A stretch of DNA of 64,000 nucleotides from an uncultured Pseudomonas sp. (GTDB taxonomy: Bacteria; Pseudomonadota; Gammaproteobacteria; Pseudomonadales; Pseudomonadaceae), in the NCBI RefSeq assembly GCF_943846705.1, contig NZ_OX044366.1:2790001-2854000 (forward strand), written 5' to 3'. The number at the start of each line of letters is the position of its first letter. Position 1 is the stretch's first letter. Positions 33,064-41,447 of the stretch are shown one piece after another. A program made the translations under genes and the position numbers. The notes under the pieces were generated by a model that saw only the letters and a list, made by a program, of their open reading frames with translations, was not told the origin of the DNA and made no database searches.

Positions 33064-33834
33064 TTAGTCGTAAATGTTGTTCTTCTTCCATTCGTTCTCG
33101 CCATCCAGAGACTCAAGGCCGGCATCCAGTTCGCTGGCTTGGTCGGCGTTGGTGTGGCTGGTTTCCAACACCATGGCATTGGCGCGAGCGAGTTGCTCTT
33201 GGAATTTCGTTAGGGCGTTCTGATAAGGGGCTGGGTCAGGCTGTTTGCGCAGGTACTGTACGCCGCGCTCGAAGGCTAGGCGGGCCTGTCCAGGTTGGTT
33301 TTGTTGCAACGCTTGTTGGCCGAGGTTGCCAAAAAACTCGATATGCACCTGGGTCAGCATATGCCGTACCTCTTGCAACCAATGTTTGGCATCGTTACTC
33401 GGGATAATCCCTTCTTTGGCACAGCGGGTCAGTTGGCCATGCAGGTTCTCCAGCTGGAAACGTACGTCCTTGGCCTTGGCTTCATTGAGGATGGGTTGCG
33501 CAGGGTTGTTTACGGGGATTGAGTCACCCAAGGCGATCAACTTGCGCAGCTCATCAATGCGGGCTTTAAGGGCGTTATTCGCTTTGTCCAACAGCAGCAT
33601 GCGTTCACTGAAATGCAGTTGCAGGCGACTTAGTAGCAACTTCAGTGCTGGGCTCATCAGCTGACCGGGCAGAGCTTCGCCGAGATCGGTGCTGCGGCGC
33701 AGGCGGTCGTTGAGGTCGGCTTTGATGCGCGCCTTCTCCAGCTTGTTGTTCTCGACCATATGATTGATATAGGCAATGAGGATCAGTAGACCAATGCCAG
33801 ACACAATCAATATGGTAATCACGAGTGGTGACAT
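33064..33834 (-). CDS. single-pass membrane protein with coiled coil, unknown function
   Basis: 256 aa. N-terminal helix SPLVITILIVSGIGLLILIAYI (residues 2-23) anchors a long helical cytoplasmic region (NHMVENNKLEKARIKADLNDRLRR, ERMLLLDKANNALKARIDELRKL). The C-terminus has a tetratricopeptide-like stretch (GQQALQQNQPGQARLAFERGVQYLRK). It corresponds by position to P. aeruginosa PA2820 (recalled). Its 5' region borders the promoter of the tRNA cluster. Function unknown. Confidence 0.75.
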   Translation of the reverse strand: MSPLVITILIVSGIGLLILIAYINHMVENNKLEKARIKADLNDRLRRSTDLGEALPGQLMSPALKLLLSRLQLHFSERMLLLDKANNALKARIDELRKLIALGDSIPVNNPAQPILNEAKAKDVRFQLENLHGQLTRCAKEGIIPSNDAKHWLQEVRHMLTQVHIEFFGNLGQQALQQNQPGQARLAFERGVQYLRKQPDPAPYQNALTKFQEQLARANAMVLETSHTNADQASELDAGLESLDGENEWKKNNIYD

Positions 33835-33951
33835 GGGGGAGTCTCTCGATTACCAGTTTCGCCCGAGTGTAGTGCCTTAGCGATGAGGCTCATAGAGCAG
33901 CCGCGGATTTGCAGCTGAAGTCGTTGATTTATAAAATTTTTTACATTGAGG

Positions 33952-33980
33952 TTGACGGCTCTGCAAAGGCTCAATAGAAT
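33952..33980 (+). promoter_or_regulatory. sigma-70 promoter of the tRNA cluster
   Basis: TTGACG (33952-33957), 17-nt spacer, TAGAAT (33975-33980), with an A/T-rich UP-like stretch at 33925-33949 and a GC-rich discriminator (GCGCGCC) after the -10. These are the features of a strong, stringently controlled stable-RNA promoter. tRNA-Glu begins 75 nt after the -10 element. Confidence 0.88.
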
Positions 33981-34055
33981 GCGCGCCACTTCGAAGCGCA
34001 ATGTGTAACAGCAAAACGCCTAGAAGCCGGATAGAAGTTTTAGCTTCCGGGCTGC

Positions 34056-34131
34056 GTCCCCTTCGTCTAGTGGCCTAGGACACCGCCCTTTCACGGCGGT
34101 AACAGGGGTTCGAGTCCCCTAGGGGACGCCA
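34056..34131 (+). tRNA. tRNA-Glu (TTC), first copy
   Basis: 76 nt including an encoded CCA. Acceptor GTCCCCT/AGGGGAC, anticodon loop CTTTCAC with TTC at 34090-34092, T-arm GGTTCGAGTCC. Identical to the copy at 34295. Confidence 0.97.
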
Positions 34132-34174
34132 CTTCTTTAAGAAGTGTGCAGGTTCTGAATGAAGTTGTTGTAAA

Positions 34175-34250
<76 letters not shown>

Positions 34251-34256
34251 TATTAA

Positions 34257-34281
34257 GAAAATCTGCTTTTTGCAGGTTTTC
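34257..34281 (+). other. hairpin between tRNA-Gly 1 and tRNA-Glu 2
   Basis: GAAAATCTGC and GCAGGTTTTC pair (one G-U pair) around a TTTTT loop. It probably marks an RNase processing point in the tRNA precursor rather than a terminator, since the tRNA array continues downstream. Confidence 0.5.
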
Positions 34282-34294
34282 AAAGAGTTCCAAG

Positions 34295-34370
34295 GTCCCC
34301 TTCGTCTAGTGGCCTAGGACACCGCCCTTTCACGGCGGTAACAGGGGTTCGAGTCCCCTAGGGGACGCCA
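34295..34370 (+). tRNA. tRNA-Glu (TTC), second copy
   Basis: 76 nt with encoded CCA, same sequence as 34056-34131. Confidence 0.97.
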
Positions 34371-34397
34371 TTTTTGTTGTTGCTACATGCTGTAATT

Positions 34398-34473
<76 letters not shown>

Positions 34474-34484
34474 AATAACAAAAA

Positions 34485-34508
34485 AGCCGCTCATTGAGCG
34501 GCTTTTTT
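34485..34508 (+). terminator. intrinsic terminator of the tRNA operon
   Basis: GCCGCTC/GAGCGGC stem with an ATT-containing loop followed by seven T residues. Confidence 0.93.
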
Positions 34509-34531
34509 TGTGTCTGCAGATTCAGCTGCTG

Positions 34532-34567
34532 GAAAAAGCCCGCCGGTGATGCCGTGCGGGCTTTTTT
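34532..34567. terminator. second terminator, shared with the convergent gene
   Basis: AAAAAGCCCGC / GCGGGCTTTTTT stem with a 13-nt loop. Poly-A on the left and poly-T on the right allow termination on both strands; the minus-strand gene at 34587 ends 20 nt away. Confidence 0.85.
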
Positions 34568-34586
34568 GTTCTGCGTTGACTGCCGC

Positions 34587-34997
34587 TTAGTGCGTGCCGC
34601 CTTGGGCGGGCATGCTCAGCAACTGCTTTTCTTGGTTCCAGTCGAAAGGCTCATCGTTTTCTGCCGCGTAGAAACGGCGCTCTTCAAGGGCCTGGTACAT
34701 CTCGATTTCTTCGTCCGGCATAAAGTGCAGGCAATCACCGCCGAAGAACCACAGCAGGTCGCGTGGAACCAGGTGGGCGATTTGCGGGTAGCGTTGAAAG
34801 ATCTGGCTGACCAAGTCCTGGCCCAGGTAGAGGCTGGCTTCGGGATCGCCGGGCAAGTCGCTGAGCAATTCGTCGTAGCGCTCCAGGTACATGGCGTGGC
34901 TGTCATCGAGGATCTGCTCGGCTTCGCCCAGCGCCACCAATATGGTGCGCAAGTGCTGGAGCAGGGCGAGGTGGTGGTCGATGTGGACGTTGGCCAT
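34587..34997 (-). CDS. conserved hypothetical protein (PA2817-like)
   Basis: 136 aa from MANVHIDHHLALLQHLRTI (ATG 34997-34995); the frame extends upstream but the region before the ATG looks non-coding. It is all-helical and acidic, with LGEAEQILDDSHAMYLERYDELLSDL and PRDLLWFFGGDCLHFMPDEEIEMYQALEERR. It resembles the family named after P. aeruginosa PA2817 (from memory). No known fold or function. It lies downstream of fadE on the same strand. Confidence 0.75.
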   Translation of the reverse strand: MANVHIDHHLALLQHLRTILVALGEAEQILDDSHAMYLERYDELLSDLPGDPEASLYLGQDLVSQIFQRYPQIAHLVPRDLLWFFGGDCLHFMPDEEIEMYQALEERRFYAAENDEPFDWNQEKQLLSMPAQGGTH

Positions 34998-35114
34998 GGG
35001 GCAATCCTGTAGATAAAACGGGCGGCGCAGTATAAAGGCCGACGCTGCCCGCTGTCCTGATTGAGGTGGTTCCGGCTTCGTTGCAGTGGTCATGCCACGA
35101 AGCCGGATTTGCCC

Positions 35115-37562
35115 CTAGCGCACCTTGCCAGAACTTAGCGTTAGCTCCTCTTTGGCAAAGTCGTCGACATCAATCACCACGCGGCGTGCAGTTTCCGCCT
35201 GCTGCAAGCTGTGTGCCTCATCCGCGCTGAGGACACCGGCAGCCAGCGCCGCATCAATCTGGCTTTGCCCAGGTGTTTGCTGGACGTCGCCGGCCTTGAC
35301 AGCGTTGTATAGCTTCTTCTGCAAAGGCTGTGCGTCCTGCAGCACGTTCATCGCATATTGCAGAGCACCCACCGGGTCTTGCTCGGTTTGCGGGCGGTAG
35401 CAGCCTTCGAGCAGCTCCTCCAGCGCAGGGTCGCCACTGTTGCGACCGATAATGGCAGCCAGCTGTGCATCCAGCTCATCGCTCGGGCCCTTGTGTCGGC
35501 GGCCCAGTGGCAACACCAGTGCGCGCAGGGCGCAACCCAGCAGTTTGTTGGGGAAGTTTGCCAGCAGATCTTCCAAGGCTTGTTCGGCCTTGCTCAGGCT
35601 CTCTTCCATGGCCCAGCGCAACATCGGTTGAGAGTGTTCAGGGTAGCCGAGGTCGTGGTAGCGCTTGAGGGCTGCTGAGGCCAGGTACAGATAGCTGAGT
35701 ACATCCCCCAGGCGTGCCGACAAGCGCTCGCGGCGTTTCAGCTCGCCACCCAGGATCATCATGCTGGTATCGGCAAGCAGGGCAAAAGAGGCCGCTAGTC
35801 GATTGAGCGCGCGGAAGTAAGGCCGGCTGAGGTCATCACCGGGCTCCTGGCTGAACTGCCCGAAGCCCAGGCTGAGCAACAGGCTGCTGGCGGCGTTGCT
35901 GACGGCAAAGCCGATATGCTGCAGCAGCAGCTCATCAAACTCCTGCAAGGCTTGATCCTGATCCTCATAGCTGGCCAGGGCCATTTCCTTGAGTACATAG
36001 GGGTGGCAGCGAATCGCGCCCTGGCCAAAGATCATCAGGTTGCGGGAAAGAATATTCGCGCCCTCTACGGTGATGAAAATGGGTGCGCCCTGCCAGGAAC
36101 GCGCCAGGTAGTTGTTCGGGCCCATGATGATGCCCTTCCCGCCGTGCACGTCCATGGCGTGACTGATGCACTCTCGGCCGCGCTCGGTCAGGTGGTACTT
36201 GAGGATGGCCGACAGCACCGAGGGCTTCTCTCCGAGGTCCACTGCGTTGGCCGTGAGGATGCGCGCGCTGTCCATCAGCCAGGCGTTGCCGCCAATCCGG
36301 GCCATGGCTTCTTGTACGCCTTCGAAGGCAGACAGGGGCACGTTGAATTGCTCGCGGATCTGGCTGTACTGGCCGGTCGTCAGGCTGGTGAACTTGGCGG
36401 CACCGGTGCCGACGGCGGGCAGGGAGATGGAGCGGCCTACGGACAGGCAGTTCATCAGCATCATCCAACCTTTGCCGAGCATCTCCTGGCCGCCGATCAG
36501 GTAATCCAGCGGGATGAATACATCCTTGCCGGAGTTGGGGCCGTTCATAAAGGCGGCGCCAAGCGGCAGGTGACGGCGGCCGATTTCTACCCCGGCGGTA
36601 TCGGTTGGCACCAGCGCCAGGCTGATGCCCAGGTCTTCCTCCTCGCCCAGTAAGTGCTCGGGGTCATAGGCCTTGAAGGCCAGGCCGAGTAGGGTCGCCA
36701 CTGGGCTGAGGGTGATGTAGCGCTTTTCCCAATTCAGGCGCAGGCCGATGACTTCCTCACCCTGCCATTGGCCTTTGCAGATGATCCCGGTGTCCGGCAT
36801 GGCCCCGGCATCGGAGCCTGCCAGCGGGCCGGTGAGGGCAAAGCAGGGGATGTCTTCGCCACTGGCCAGGCGCGGCAGGTAGTGCTTGCGCTGTTCGTCG
36901 GTGCCGTAATGCAGCAGAAGTTCAGCAGGGCCCAGTGAGTTGGGCACCATCACGGTGGAGGCCAGGTCGCCAGAGCGGGTGGCCAGTTTCATCGCGACTT
37001 GTGAGTGGGCATAGGCTGAGAAGCCTTTGCCGCCATATTCTTTGGGGATGATCAGGGCGAAGAAGCCGTGCTCCTTGATGTGCGCCCAGGCTTCAGCGGG
37101 CAGGTCCATCTCTTGGCCAATTTGCCAGTCACTGACCATGGCGCAGAGTGCTTCAGTCGGACCATCAATGAAGGCCTGCTCTTCCTCGGTGAGCTGCGCC
37201 TTGGGGTAGGCGAGCAGGGTGTCCCAGTCGGGGCGGCCGCTAAACAGCTCGCCATCCCACCACACTGTGCCGGCCTCGATGGCATCGCGTTCGGTGGCTG
37301 ACATGGGTGGCAATGTTTGCTTGAACCACTTAAATAGCGGCGCGCTGAGTAGGCTGCGGCGTTGCTGTGGTAGTACGAGAGGCAGCGCCACTGCCAGCAG
37401 TAGAAGCCAGAAGACGCCCATCAGCCAGGTAGGGGCGTGGCTGAAGATGCCCATCAGGATCAAGAAACCACCGACTATTGCGATTGCGGGGAGTGGCGCG
37501 CAACGGCGATGGGCGAGATAAGCCGTGCCGAACAGTAGGGCGAGTAACCAGAGAGCGAGCAT
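35115..37562 (-). CDS. fadE: long-chain acyl-CoA dehydrogenase FadE
   Basis: 815 aa from MLALWLLALLFGTAYL (ATG 37562-37560), with GGAGGA upstream; this equals the length of E. coli FadE. N-terminal membrane helices (about 1-85) are followed by the acyl-CoA dehydrogenase core: FALTGPLAGSDAGAMPD, INWEKRY-type segment LNWEKRYITLSPVA, VPLSAFEGVQEAMARI and MDVHGGKGIIMGPNNYLARSW. A C-terminal helical extension typical of FadE comes last. It catalyses the first step of fatty-acid beta-oxidation at the membrane. A FadR-type site was not identified. Confidence 0.93.
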   Translation of the reverse strand: MLALWLLALLFGTAYLAHRRCAPLPAIAIVGGFLILMGIFSHAPTWLMGVFWLLLLAVALPLVLPQQRRSLLSAPLFKWFKQTLPPMSATERDAIEAGTVWWDGELFSGRPDWDTLLAYPKAQLTEEEQAFIDGPTEALCAMVSDWQIGQEMDLPAEAWAHIKEHGFFALIIPKEYGGKGFSAYAHSQVAMKLATRSGDLASTVMVPNSLGPAELLLHYGTDEQRKHYLPRLASGEDIPCFALTGPLAGSDAGAMPDTGIICKGQWQGEEVIGLRLNWEKRYITLSPVATLLGLAFKAYDPEHLLGEEEDLGISLALVPTDTAGVEIGRRHLPLGAAFMNGPNSGKDVFIPLDYLIGGQEMLGKGWMMLMNCLSVGRSISLPAVGTGAAKFTSLTTGQYSQIREQFNVPLSAFEGVQEAMARIGGNAWLMDSARILTANAVDLGEKPSVLSAILKYHLTERGRECISHAMDVHGGKGIIMGPNNYLARSWQGAPIFITVEGANILSRNLMIFGQGAIRCHPYVLKEMALASYEDQDQALQEFDELLLQHIGFAVSNAASSLLLSLGFGQFSQEPGDDLSRPYFRALNRLAASFALLADTSMMILGGELKRRERLSARLGDVLSYLYLASAALKRYHDLGYPEHSQPMLRWAMEESLSKAEQALEDLLANFPNKLLGCALRALVLPLGRRHKGPSDELDAQLAAIIGRNSGDPALEELLEGCYRPQTEQDPVGALQYAMNVLQDAQPLQKKLYNAVKAGDVQQTPGQSQIDAALAAGVLSADEAHSLQQAETARRVVIDVDDFAKEELTLSSGKVR

Positions 37563-37713
37563 GCAGAATCCTCCGTGATGACGATGTAGTTGAAGCACCA
37601 TCATGAGCGTAGTCGACACATATGGCGACAAGAGCGGTGAGCTTGGCCGAATCGCCGTGACATTGGCCGGACTCACCTCGCTAGACTGATTTCTCAGTCA
37701 TGGAGAACCCCTG

Positions 37714-38385
37714 ATGCGCGAATATCTCAAGCCCGGCCGCTTCATCGATAGTGACCACCCTGCGTTGGTGGAGTTCGCAGAAACGTTCCGTGGCGTCAGT
37801 CGCGACCCTCGGTCGCAAGCCGTCAGCTTGTATTACGCGGTGCGTGATGAAATCCGCTACAACCCCTATGCCTTCAGTCGTCAGGCCGAAACGCTAAAGG
37901 CCAGTCATGCGCTGCAGTCGATGGAAAGTTACTGCGTGCCCAAGGCTAACCTGTTGGCTGCGTGTGCACGGCATTGCGGCATCCCGGCGCGTATCGGCTT
38001 GGCTGACGTGCGTAATCACCTGGCCACCCCGCGCCTGCTGGAAATGCTGCGCAGCGACGTATTCGCCATGCATGGTTACACCGAACTGTATTTGAATGAT
38101 CGCTGGGTCAAGGCCACGCCAGCGTTCAATCTGGCGCTGTGCCAGCTGTTTAACGTGGCCGCGCTGGAGTTCGACGGCTGCACCGACAGCGTGTTTCACG
38201 CGTTCAACCAGCAGGGTGAGCGCCATATGGAATACCTACGCGACCATGGCCAGTTTGCTGATGTGCCGGAACAACTGTTCTTCGATCATCTGGCCGAGTG
38301 TTATCCACACCTGTTTAGTGAACAGGTGTTGTCTGTCAGTGGCGACTTTGCCGCTGAAGCCGTCAGCAGTACGCAGTTGCACTAA
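37714..38385 (+). CDS. transglutaminase-like cysteine peptidase-fold protein
   Basis: 223 aa. A transglutaminase core is visible: a Cys nucleophile in ESYCVPKANLLAACARHCGIPARIG, then His in FAMHGYTELYLNDRWVKATPAFN with the Asp of the triad probably in the following segment. It has no signal peptide, so it is cytoplasmic. Such proteins often act on peptides or in polyamine linkage, but no specific role can be assigned. GGAGA precedes the ATG. It is divergent from fadE. Confidence 0.82.
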   Translation: MREYLKPGRFIDSDHPALVEFAETFRGVSRDPRSQAVSLYYAVRDEIRYNPYAFSRQAETLKASHALQSMESYCVPKANLLAACARHCGIPARIGLADVRNHLATPRLLEMLRSDVFAMHGYTELYLNDRWVKATPAFNLALCQLFNVAALEFDGCTDSVFHAFNQQGERHMEYLRDHGQFADVPEQLFFDHLAECYPHLFSEQVLSVSGDFAAEAVSSTQLH

Positions 38386-38604
38386 GCGCGCTCCAGCTGA
38401 GCTATCGACAGGATTGATAAGCATCATCGGCAAGGCCGGGTTTATTCCTCCGCTGGCGCTGGTAGGCTGTTGCACAGCCTCGGGGCACCAGTTTCCGCTA
38501 AAGGGCTGCGATAGACGGCGCCCAGGCGCTAGACTTGGGCAACTTTGCGCTGCGTGGCGCAGCCTTCCTCGACATTTTCTTAGCTATCAGGTGTGCGCAT
38601 TTAT

Positions 38605-39537
38605 ATGAGTACCGCTCTGTCCATTCGCCAGTTGACCAAGACTTATGGCAACGGCTTCCAGGCCCTGCATGGCATCGACCTGGACGTGGCTGAAGGCGAC
38701 TTTTACGCCTTGCTCGGCCCTAACGGTGCCGGTAAATCCACCACCATCGGCATCCTCTCGACCCTGGTGAGCAAAAGCAGCGGCACGGTCAATGTGTTTG
38801 GCCATGACCTCGACAAGCAGCCCTCGGCGCTCAAGCGTTGCCTGGGTGTGGTGCCGCAGGAGTTCAACTTCAACCAGTTCGAGAAAGCCTTCGATATCGT
38901 CGTGACTCAGGCCGGTTATTACGGCATTCCGGCGAAAATCGCCAAGGAGCGTGCCGAGCAATACCTCACGCAACTCGGCTTGTGGGACAAGCACAACGTG
39001 CCATCCCGTGAGCTGTCCGGCGGCATGAAGCGTCGCTTGATGATCGCCCGCGCCCTGGTGCATCAGCCGCGCTTGTTGATCCTCGATGAGCCGACCGCCG
39101 GGGTCGACATCGAGCTGCGTCGCTCGATGTGGAGCTTTCTCACCGAGCTGAATCAGCAGGGCATCACCATTATTCTGACTACGCATTATTTGGAAGAGGC
39201 CGAGCAGCTGTGCCGCAATATCGGCATCATCGACCACGGCCGGATAGTGCAGAACACCAGCATGAAGGACCTGCTCAAGACCCTGCATGTCGAGACCTTC
39301 CTGCTTGATCTGAAAGAATCGCTGCTGGTGCCACCCCATTTGACCGGTTACCCCGCACAGTTGCTGGATCACCACACCCTTGAGGTGCAGGTGGAGAAAA
39401 CCCAGGGCATTACCGAGCTGTTCCGCCAGCTGGCTCTGCAGAACATCGAGGTACTTAGCTTGCGCAATAAAACCAATCGCCTTGAAGAGTTGTTTGTCTC
39501 GCTGGTGGAGAAGAACCTGGCGGGGGCTGCGGTATGA
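38605..39537 (+). CDS. ABC-2 type transporter ATP-binding protein (YadG-like)
   Basis: 310 aa from ATG 38605; a GTG at 38593 is possible but less likely. Walker A GPNGAGKST, signature LSGGMKRRL, Walker B LLILDEPTAGVD and the switch His in TTHYLEEAEQLC. The C-terminal extension is of the DrrA/YadG type. With the following permease (4-nt ATGA overlap) it forms a two-gene exporter. The substrate is unknown. Confidence 0.92.
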   Translation: MSTALSIRQLTKTYGNGFQALHGIDLDVAEGDFYALLGPNGAGKSTTIGILSTLVSKSSGTVNVFGHDLDKQPSALKRCLGVVPQEFNFNQFEKAFDIVVTQAGYYGIPAKIAKERAEQYLTQLGLWDKHNVPSRELSGGMKRRLMIARALVHQPRLLILDEPTAGVDIELRRSMWSFLTELNQQGITIILTTHYLEEAEQLCRNIGIIDHGRIVQNTSMKDLLKTLHVETFLLDLKESLLVPPHLTGYPAQLLDHHTLEVQVEKTQGITELFRQLALQNIEVLSLRNKTNRLEELFVSLVEKNLAGAAV

Positions 39538-40328
39538 GCAGCACTTATCTGAACTCCGAGCTGGCCGCCAACATGGTGGCGCTGCGCACCATCGTTTACC
39601 GTGAGGTTCGCCGCTTTACCCGGATCTGGCCACAAACCCTGCTGCCGCCAGCCATCACCATGGTTTTGTACTTTGTGATCTTCGGCAACCTGATTGGCCG
39701 GCAGATCGGCGACATGGGCGGTTTCAGCTACATGGAGTACATCGTGCCGGGGCTGATCATGATGTCGGTGATCACCAACTCCTACGGCAACGTGGTGTCG
39801 AGCTTCTTCGGCAGTAAGTTTCAGCGTTCGATCGAGGAGCTGATGGTGTCGCCGGTGTCGCCGCACATTATCCTCACCGGCTATGTGATTGGCGGGGTAC
39901 TGCGCGGCCTGGCAGTTGGCTTTATCGTCACCCTGCTGTCGCTGTTCTTCACCAAGCTGCAGGTGCACCACTTGGGTGTGACCGTGCTGGTGGTGTTGCT
40001 GACCGCGACTATCTTTGCCCTCGGCGGCTTTATCAACGCGGTGTTTGCGCGCAACTTCGATGATATTTCAATTATTCCGACCTTTGTCCTGACGCCGCTG
40101 ACCTACCTGGGCGGGGTGTTCTATTCGATTACTCTGCTGCCGCAGTTCTGGCAGACGGTATCGTTGGCCAACCCGGTATTGCACATGGTCAACGCCTTCC
40201 GTTACGGCATTCTTGGGGTTTCGGATATCCGTATCGGCGTGGCCATCAGCTTTATGCTGGTGGCCACGGTGGTGCTGTATAGCGTGTGTATCCGTTTGCT
40301 GGTGAGCGGCCGTGGTATGCGCCAGTAA
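39534..40328 (+). CDS. ABC-2 type transporter permease (YadH-like)
   Basis: 264 aa, six predicted membrane helices (TLLPPAITMVLYFVIFGNLIG, IVPGLIMMSVITNSY, LTGYVIGGVLRGLAVGFIVTLLS, VTVLVVLLTATIFALGGFIN, IPTFVLTPLTYLGGVFYSI and a final helix). The ABC-2 family motif region SFFGSKFQRSIEELMVSPVSPH is present. It overlaps the ATPase gene by 4 nt. It probably exports a lipid, polysaccharide or drug; E. coli YadGH is also of uncertain function. Confidence 0.9.
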   Translation: MSSTYLNSELAANMVALRTIVYREVRRFTRIWPQTLLPPAITMVLYFVIFGNLIGRQIGDMGGFSYMEYIVPGLIMMSVITNSYGNVVSSFFGSKFQRSIEELMVSPVSPHIILTGYVIGGVLRGLAVGFIVTLLSLFFTKLQVHHLGVTVLVVLLTATIFALGGFINAVFARNFDDISIIPTFVLTPLTYLGGVFYSITLLPQFWQTVSLANPVLHMVNAFRYGILGVSDIRIGVAISFMLVATVVLYSVCIRLLVSGRGMRQ

Positions 40329-40415
40329 CCTATCTAATATCGGGAAACAGTTTTGACGGCTGATCGCTGCGGCTCGGCCGTTAGACTCAGCTTCTACAAT
40401 GACTAGGGGTTGTAT

Positions 40416-41447
40416 ATGTTTGCCCGCGCGCCTGCTCTGCTCGTCGCTTTTACGCTGTTGTACACGCTGACCATTACCCCGGCATATGCCAACGAAGGGC
40501 CGCTGGTTGAGGTAGTCAAGGTTGAGCGCAGCCTGGTGCGTGATGAGCTGGTGACCTTTGGCTCGCTGCGCCCCGATGAGTCGGTGATGATCCGCCCGGA
40601 AATCGCCGGCCGCATCGCCCAGCTGCATTTTCGCGAAGGTCAGCGCATCGCGGCGGGAGCTCTGCTGGTTAGTCTGGATGATTCGATTGCCCGCGCCGAA
40701 TTTGCCCAAGCACGCGCCAACCTGAACCTTGCGGAAAACAACTTCCAGCGTGCACAAATGCTGTTCAAGCGCGGTGCCAGTAACGCGCAGGCGCTGGATG
40801 AAGCCAACGCTGAACAGCAAGCCTCGCGTGCCAGCCTGGCGCTGTCGCAGGCGCGCCTGGACAAGACCCGTATCGTTGCGCCGCATGAAGGCGTACTGGG
40901 CTTGCGTCAGGTTAGCCCCGGCGATTACCTCAGCGACGGTCAGGACATCGTCAACCTGGAAGTGCTCGACCCGCTCAAGGTCGATTTCCGTATTCCGCAA
41001 AAAGCCGTCAGCCAGGTGCGTCTAAAACAAGCCATCGAAATCAGCCTGGATGCTTATCCGGGTGAACGCTTCAGTGGTGAGATTTTCGCCATCAACCCGC
41101 GCCTGGACGAAGCAGGGCGTAGCCAGGCGATTCGTGCGCACATCAGCAATCGCGAAGGCCGCCTGAGCCCGGGGCAGTTTGTACGCGTTTCGGTGATCCT
41201 GGCCGAGCGGCCGAACGCCCTGGTGATTCCTGAAGAGGCCATCATGCCGATGGGCGAGCAACGGCTGGTCAACCTGGTGGTAGACGGCAAGGTTGCGCTG
41301 CGTGAGGTGGTGCTGGGCAAGCGGCTGGACGGCAAGGTAGAGGTGGTGGAAGGTCTGCAGGGTGATGAAACCCTGATCAGCGCCGGTTGGCACAAGGTGC
41401 GCGCCGGCTCGCCCGTGCGCACCAAGGTGGTGGAGCCTGCACCATGA
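40416..41447 (+). CDS. RND efflux periplasmic adaptor (MFP) subunit
   Basis: 343 aa from ATG 40416, with AGGGG upstream. Signal peptide (about 1-24, ends PAYA), then a lipoyl-like half-motif (MIRPEIAGRIAQLHFREGQRIAAGALL), an alpha-hairpin (AEFAQARANLNLAENNFQRAQMLF), the second lipoyl half-motif (RIVAPHEGVLGLRQVSPGDYLSDG), and the beta-barrel and membrane-proximal domains. There is no lipobox, so it is a soluble or peptide-anchored adaptor. It overlaps the RND gene by 4 nt (ATGA). No outer-membrane factor gene is adjacent, so an external TolC/OprM-type channel is needed. Confidence 0.92.
   Translation: MFARAPALLVAFTLLYTLTITPAYANEGPLVEVVKVERSLVRDELVTFGSLRPDESVMIRPEIAGRIAQLHFREGQRIAAGALLVSLDDSIARAEFAQARANLNLAENNFQRAQMLFKRGASNAQALDEANAEQQASRASLALSQARLDKTRIVAPHEGVLGLRQVSPGDYLSDGQDIVNLEVLDPLKVDFRIPQKAVSQVRLKQAIEISLDAYPGERFSGEIFAINPRLDEAGRSQAIRAHISNREGRLSPGQFVRVSVILAERPNALVIPEEAIMPMGEQRLVNLVVDGKVALREVVLGKRLDGKVEVVEGLQGDETLISAGWHKVRAGSPVRTKVVEPAP

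Noticed and set aside
38587..39375. 262-codon minus-strand frame opposite the ABC ATPase gene
   Set aside because: Shadow frame of a strongly conserved ATPase gene.
40068..41000. 310-codon minus-strand frame across the permease and adaptor genes
   Set aside because: Spans two real genes on the other strand and gives a low-complexity protein.
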